From an uncultured Prevotella sp. (GTDB lineage: Bacteria > Bacteroidota > Bacteroidia > Bacteroidales > Bacteroidaceae): DNA of 18,584 nt. Below, piece by piece: positions 15,282-18,584 of this stretch. The notes below the pieces were generated by a model, which did not search any database, had not been told where the DNA came from, and saw nothing but the letters and a program-made list of their open reading frames with translations. The translations under genes were made by a program, and so were the position numbers. Position 1 is the first letter of the stretch. Every line of letters starts with the position of its first letter. The stretch spans positions 1 to 18,584 of the forward strand of contig USAI01000042.1 of the NCBI GenBank assembly GCA_900552675.1. The letters run 5' to 3'.

Positions 15282-16889
15282 TCATCCCTTTTTATTCTCT
15301 ATTGCTGTCTTCACAAAGTCGACAAACAGGGGATGTGGTTTCAGCACGGTGCTTTGATATTCGGGGTGGAACTGTGTGCCGATGTACCACTTCAGCGATG
15401 GTATCTCTACAATCTCTACAAGATCGCTCTCAGGGTTACGTCCCACACACATCATGCCGTTCTTTTCAAATTCGGCTTGATAGTCGTTGTTAAACTCGTA
15501 ACGATGACGGTGGCGCTCTTGTATGTGCTCCTTATTATATATATTAAACACACGCGAGCCCTGTTTCAGAACACACTCATAGGCGCCCAGACGCATGGTG
15601 CCACCCATATTGGTGATGTTCTTTTGCTCCTCCATGATGTCAATTACGTTGTGCGGAGTAACCTCGTCCATCTCGCGGCTGTTGGCATCGGCATAGCCCA
15701 GCACGTTGCGAGCAAACTCAATCACAATCATTTGCATACCGAGGCAGATACCGAAGGTAGGAATGTTGTGGGTGCGGGTGTAGTGTGCCGCAATAATTTT
15801 TCCTTCAATGCCACGCTGTCCGAAGCCTGGGCAAATGAGTATGCCATCTTGTCCAGCCAATTTTTCGGCCACATTGTCTTCGGTGAGATATTCAGAGTTG
15901 ATGAACGTGATGTTCACCTTATGGTCGTTGTAAGTGCCTGCGTGCGACAAACTTTCGCGTATCGACTTATAGGCATCCTGAAGATCATATTTTCCTACCA
16001 GGCCGATGTTTACCGTTTCGGTAGCTTTGTTGCGACGGTCGAGGAAGGCGCGCCACGGTCCTAATGAAGGCGTTTCGCCAATGGGTTCACCCATCTTACG
16101 CAGTATGGCGGTATCTAAGCCTTGCTTCTGCATATTGATGGGCACCTCGTATATGCTGGGCAGGTCTTCGCTCTGTATCACACAGTCGAGGTCGACGTTA
16201 CAGAAGCTGGCCACCTTTTTCAGTATGCCCTCTTCAAGATGTTTCTCGGTGCGCAATATCAGCACATCGGGCTGTATACCCACGCTTTGCAGCTCTTTAA
16301 CCGAGTGCTGTGTAGGCTTTGTCTTTAGCTCGCCTGCCGCCTTTAAATAAGGCACGTAGGTGAGGTGAATGTTGATGGCGTTCTTTCCCAATTCCCATTT
16401 CAGCTGTCGTATAGCCTCCATATAGGGTGCGCTCTCAATGTCGCCAATGGTTCCGCCTATCTCGGTGATAACAAAGTCGTAATGATATTTTTTTCCCAGC
16501 AACTTTACGTTGCGCTTTATTTCGTCAGTGATGTGTGGCACCACCTGTATGGTCTTTCCAAGGTAGTCGCCTCGGCGTTCTTTGTCGATAACGGCTTTAT
16601 AGATGCGCCCAGTGGTGAGCGAGTTGGCCTTGGTGGTTTGTATGCCCGTAAAACGTTCATAATGGCCAAGGTCAAGGTCGGTTTCCATGCCATCAACCGT
16701 TACGTAACATTCGCCATGCTCGTAGGGATTGAGGGTACCAGGATCAATGTTGATGTAGGGGTCAAATTTCTGGATGGTAATGTTGTAGCCTCTCGCTTGC
16801 AACAGTTTACCAATTGACGACGATATAATGCCTTTTCCTAATGAAGAAACGACGCCGCCTGTAACAAAGATGTATTTTGTTTCAGCCAC
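15282..16889 (-). CDS. pyrG: CTP synthase (glutamine-hydrolysing)
   Basis: 535 residues, essentially full length. The start codon is GTG, giving MAETKYIFVTGGVVSSLGKG. The N-terminal synthetase domain (about 1-270) shows the P-loop at 11-21, FDPYINIDPGT (42-52), ETDLDLGHYERF (69-80) and TEIGGTIGDIES (142-153). The C-terminal glutaminase domain (about 290-535) has the oxyanion motif PGFGQRG (354-360), nucleophile Cys382 in GICLGMQM, and His508/Glu510 in FHPE. It makes CTP from UTP, ATP and glutamine, the last step of pyrimidine nucleotide synthesis. It has its own promoter about 45 bases upstream and leads into yidC. No upstream C-run attenuator of the Bacillus type is seen. Confidence 0.98.
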   Translation of the reverse strand: MAETKYIFVTGGVVSSLGKGIISSSIGKLLQARGYNITIQKFDPYINIDPGTLNPYEHGECYVTVDGMETDLDLGHYERFTGIQTTKANSLTTGRIYKAVIDKERRGDYLGKTIQVVPHITDEIKRNVKLLGKKYHYDFVITEIGGTIGDIESAPYMEAIRQLKWELGKNAINIHLTYVPYLKAAGELKTKPTQHSVKELQSVGIQPDVLILRTEKHLEEGILKKVASFCNVDLDCVIQSEDLPSIYEVPINMQKQGLDTAILRKMGEPIGETPSLGPWRAFLDRRNKATETVNIGLVGKYDLQDAYKSIRESLSHAGTYNDHKVNITFINSEYLTEDNVAEKLAGQDGILICPGFGQRGIEGKIIAAHYTRTHNIPTFGICLGMQMIVIEFARNVLGYADANSREMDEVTPHNVIDIMEEQKNITNMGGTMRLGAYECVLKQGSRVFNIYNKEHIQERHRHRYEFNNDYQAEFEKNGMMCVGRNPESDLVEIVEIPSLKWYIGTQFHPEYQSTVLKPHPLFVDFVKTAIENKKG

Positions 16890-16933
16890 GATGTGAAAAA
16901 TTAAAAATTGTCACTAACTAATAATACAAGGTG

Positions 16934-16965
16934 CAAAGTTAGTACAATTTTACGAAATTCACAAA
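16934..16965 (-). promoter_or_regulatory. Promoter of pyrG
   Basis: Read on the minus strand, TTTG (16965-16962) is followed after 20 bases by TAACTTTG (16941-16934), an exact match to the Bacteroidetes sigma-ABfr consensus TTTG-N19-20-TAnnTTTG. Transcription would begin about 7 bases further on, leaving a leader of roughly 38 bases before the GTG at 16889. Confidence 0.8.
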
Positions 16966-16985
16966 CCAATTTCAAATTTTATTCT

Positions 16986-16993
16986 TACCTTTG
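16986..16993 (+). promoter_or_regulatory. Promoter -7 box of the DUF3078 gene
   Basis: TACCTTTG matches TAnnTTTG exactly. A clear TTTG at -33 is missing; that region overlaps the -33 box of the divergent pyrG promoter. The predicted start would leave a leader of about 58 bases before the ATG at 17059. Confidence 0.65.
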
Positions 16994-17058
16994 CAACGGT
17001 TCACAACAGACCGTATAAATAACGGCTTTCTCCATTTAGAAATTTGTAGAATAAAATA

Positions 17059-18360
17059 ATGAAAATGATGAAATTGAAATATATTCTTCTTTCGTTGATG
17101 CTGACAACAGTAATAGTAGAGGCCAGCGCACAAAGTCGCCACCGACGTGTGGTGGTAGAGCGCGATACCGTAAGCGCGCTGGTGCGTGCTTATACCGACT
17201 CGCTTATACAGCTTCGACAACGTATCGACTCGCTGACGGCAGCAACGCAGAAAGCCGATACCGACTATGCGTATCGCAATCAGTATTATCGTTTGTTCGT
17301 GCCCCTTACGTTCTATCACGACATTGTTCAGAAACGTTTTAGCATTGGCGGCGATACCACCAGCACGGTTCTTGATGAGGCGCTGATGGATGTTTACTTC
17401 CGTCGTCCTGACCTGGTGCGTAGCACGCAGAGCAAGATGGAGGGCGTGGGGCCTATCTTCAAGCCCGATGCCTCAGAGGTGTTGCCCTCAGTAGATATGG
17501 TTGAGCGTGTGGCACCTCGAGCTGAAGACACACAGGTAGATGTGGTTGACATTATGCTGAAGCGCCCCAACTTCTGGAAGTTTGCGGGTGAGTTTCGTCT
17601 TGACTTGAGCCAAAACTACTATTCGGGCAACTGGTCGGGGGGTGGCGAGAGCAACTACTCTACGCGTGGCTATCTGAAATTTTATGCCAAGTATGATGAT
17701 AAGAAGTGCTTCTTCTGGGAACATACCTTGGAGGGAACGTTGGGCTTTAACAGTTCGAAGACCGATACCATTCATAGCGTGAAGACCAACAATAGCGACC
17801 TACACTATAAGTCGAAATTGAACCTTCGTGCCATCAGAAAATGGTCGTACACCTTGCAGCTCGATGCCAAGACGCAGATGATGCGTATCTTTGATAACAA
17901 CTCATACCGTGTGAAGTCAGACTTTGGTTCGCCGCTGTACCTGAACCTCTCTGTCGGTATGTCGTCCGACTTTAAGTTGTTTAAAGGCAAAGTGGCAGGT
18001 AACGTCAACCTTGGTGCCTTCTCATACAACTATCGTTATGTTGACCGCTTGAACATTGCCAGCAGTTTTGGTGTGAAGAACAACCGCCACTCGTTGCAAG
18101 ATTATGGTTCGCGCCTCGACCTCAACTTCAATGTATCGTTTATCAAGAACCTTACGTGGCGTGTAGAGTCGTATGGTTATACATCATACAAACGTTTTGA
18201 GGCACAGATACTGAATAAGTTCGACTTCCGTTTCAACAAGTATCTGGCCACACACTTCGAGTTCTACTCGCGTTTCGACGACTCGCGTGCTCGCGACGAA
18301 CATCATGGTTATTGGCAGTTCCGCGATTATCTCACCTTCGGTCTTAGCTTCAATTTCTAA
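17059..18360 (+). CDS. DUF3078 outer-membrane beta-barrel-like protein
   Basis: 433 residues. Signal peptide 1-24 (LLSLMLTTVIVEASA|QS). Residues about 30-65 are helical and may form a short coiled coil (RAYTDSLIQLRQRIDSL). The DUF3078 region starts near 172 (FWKFAGEFRLDLSQNYYSGN, then WSGGGESNYS) and continues as alternating aromatic/polar strands to the end. The last residue is Phe (LTFGLSFNF), as in outer-membrane barrels recognised by BamA. ATG at 17059 is chosen; the ATGs at 17065 and 17068 give nearly the same signal peptide. Function is unknown; the family is restricted largely to Bacteroidetes. The gene is divergent from pyrG. Confidence 0.85.
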   Translation: MKMMKLKYILLSLMLTTVIVEASAQSRHRRVVVERDTVSALVRAYTDSLIQLRQRIDSLTAATQKADTDYAYRNQYYRLFVPLTFYHDIVQKRFSIGGDTTSTVLDEALMDVYFRRPDLVRSTQSKMEGVGPIFKPDASEVLPSVDMVERVAPRAEDTQVDVVDIMLKRPNFWKFAGEFRLDLSQNYYSGNWSGGGESNYSTRGYLKFYAKYDDKKCFFWEHTLEGTLGFNSSKTDTIHSVKTNNSDLHYKSKLNLRAIRKWSYTLQLDAKTQMMRIFDNNSYRVKSDFGSPLYLNLSVGMSSDFKLFKGKVAGNVNLGAFSYNYRYVDRLNIASSFGVKNNRHSLQDYGSRLDLNFNVSFIKNLTWRVESYGYTSYKRFEAQILNKFDFRFNKYLATHFEFYSRFDDSRARDEHHGYWQFRDYLTFGLSFNF

Positions 18361-18408
18361 CCTCTTATCATGAGGTAGAAGATAATTTAATCACACTACA
18401 ACATCTTT

Positions 18409-18469
18409 ATACGACAGTAGTGGTTTATACAACAATAGTTTATATGCAACAATAGTTTTATACAACATT
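18409..18469. repeat. Imperfect 15-17-bp tandem repeats
   Basis: Four diverged units of the form GTTTATACAACAATA follow one another (about 18409-18422, 18423-18437, 18438-18454, 18455-18469). They lie in the 224-base end stretch of the window after the DUF3078 gene. That stretch otherwise shows only A/C-rich sequence and a short inverted repeat AAACAA-TG-TTGTTT at 18515-18528. No gene or strong terminator is visible there. Confidence 0.6.
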
Positions 18470-18584
18470 GAACAACAAAAGGACAACAGAAACAATACAT
18501 TAAAGGCAATAAGCAAACAATGTTGTTTCTCCTGACTTCGTCATTGCGTCACCCAAAAATCTCCATCAAATAGTTTAGCTATTT

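Noticed and set aside
15273..16064. 263-residue open frame on the + strand opposite pyrG
   Set aside because: Fully antisense to an intact CTP synthase with all motifs; no recognisable protein pattern.
18360..18376. Hairpin ACCTC-TTATCAT-GAGGT as terminator of the DUF3078 gene
   Set aside because: Only a 5-bp stem with no T-run after it.
1..18584. tRNA, rRNA, CRISPR array, insertion sequence or integrase
   Set aside because: No cloverleaf, rRNA-like sequence, spaced identical repeats or transposase/integrase frame was found.

Overview
The window looks like a chromosomal segment of a Bacteroidales bacterium, most likely Prevotella or a close relative. Supporting signs are promoters of the Bacteroidetes type (TTTG, about 20 bases, TAnnTTTG), mostly absent Shine-Dalgarno sequences, a DUF3078 outer-membrane protein, a dipeptidyl peptidase 5 very similar to the Porphyromonas enzyme, and a YidC with the long periplasmic domain and Lys in the hydrophilic groove. 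Genus is inference. There are 13 protein genes, no RNA genes, no insertion sequences and no CRISPR array.

Region 1 (about 114-9166, + strand) is one tightly packed run of eight genes. In order they are a SpoIIM-like membrane protein, a six-helix membrane protein of unknown function, DUF4129, DUF4350, a MoxR AAA+ ATPase, a DUF58 (degenerate von Willebrand A) protein, an RDD membrane protein and a secreted GH10-like glycosidase of the YngK/DigH group. Gaps run from a 4-base overlap to 60 bases, and the run closes with a strong hairpin terminator. The core matches the known MoxR-DUF58-DUF4129-DUF4350-RDD-SpoIIM neighbourhood of other phyla, whose job is still poorly defined. The last gene, a probable glycan-strand hydrolase, hints at an envelope role here.

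Region 2 (9273-13133, - strand) has an S9 dipeptidyl peptidase (DPP5) followed by an MFS transporter whose motifs resemble the lysosomal dipeptide carrier MFSD1. Together they suggest cleavage of peptides to dipeptides in the periplasm followed by import.

Region 3 (13307-16889, - strand) has pyrG (CTP synthase) followed by yidC (membrane insertase), driven by a clear promoter. Divergent from it, on the + strand, is a DUF3078 beta-barrel-like outer-membrane protein (17059-18360).

Intergenic features include a bidirectional terminator, a 27-bp tandem repeat, a nested hairpin between yidC and dpp5, an AT-rich hairpin between pyrG and yidC, and a short tandem repeat after the DUF3078 gene. No gene-free stretch exceeds 300 bases.
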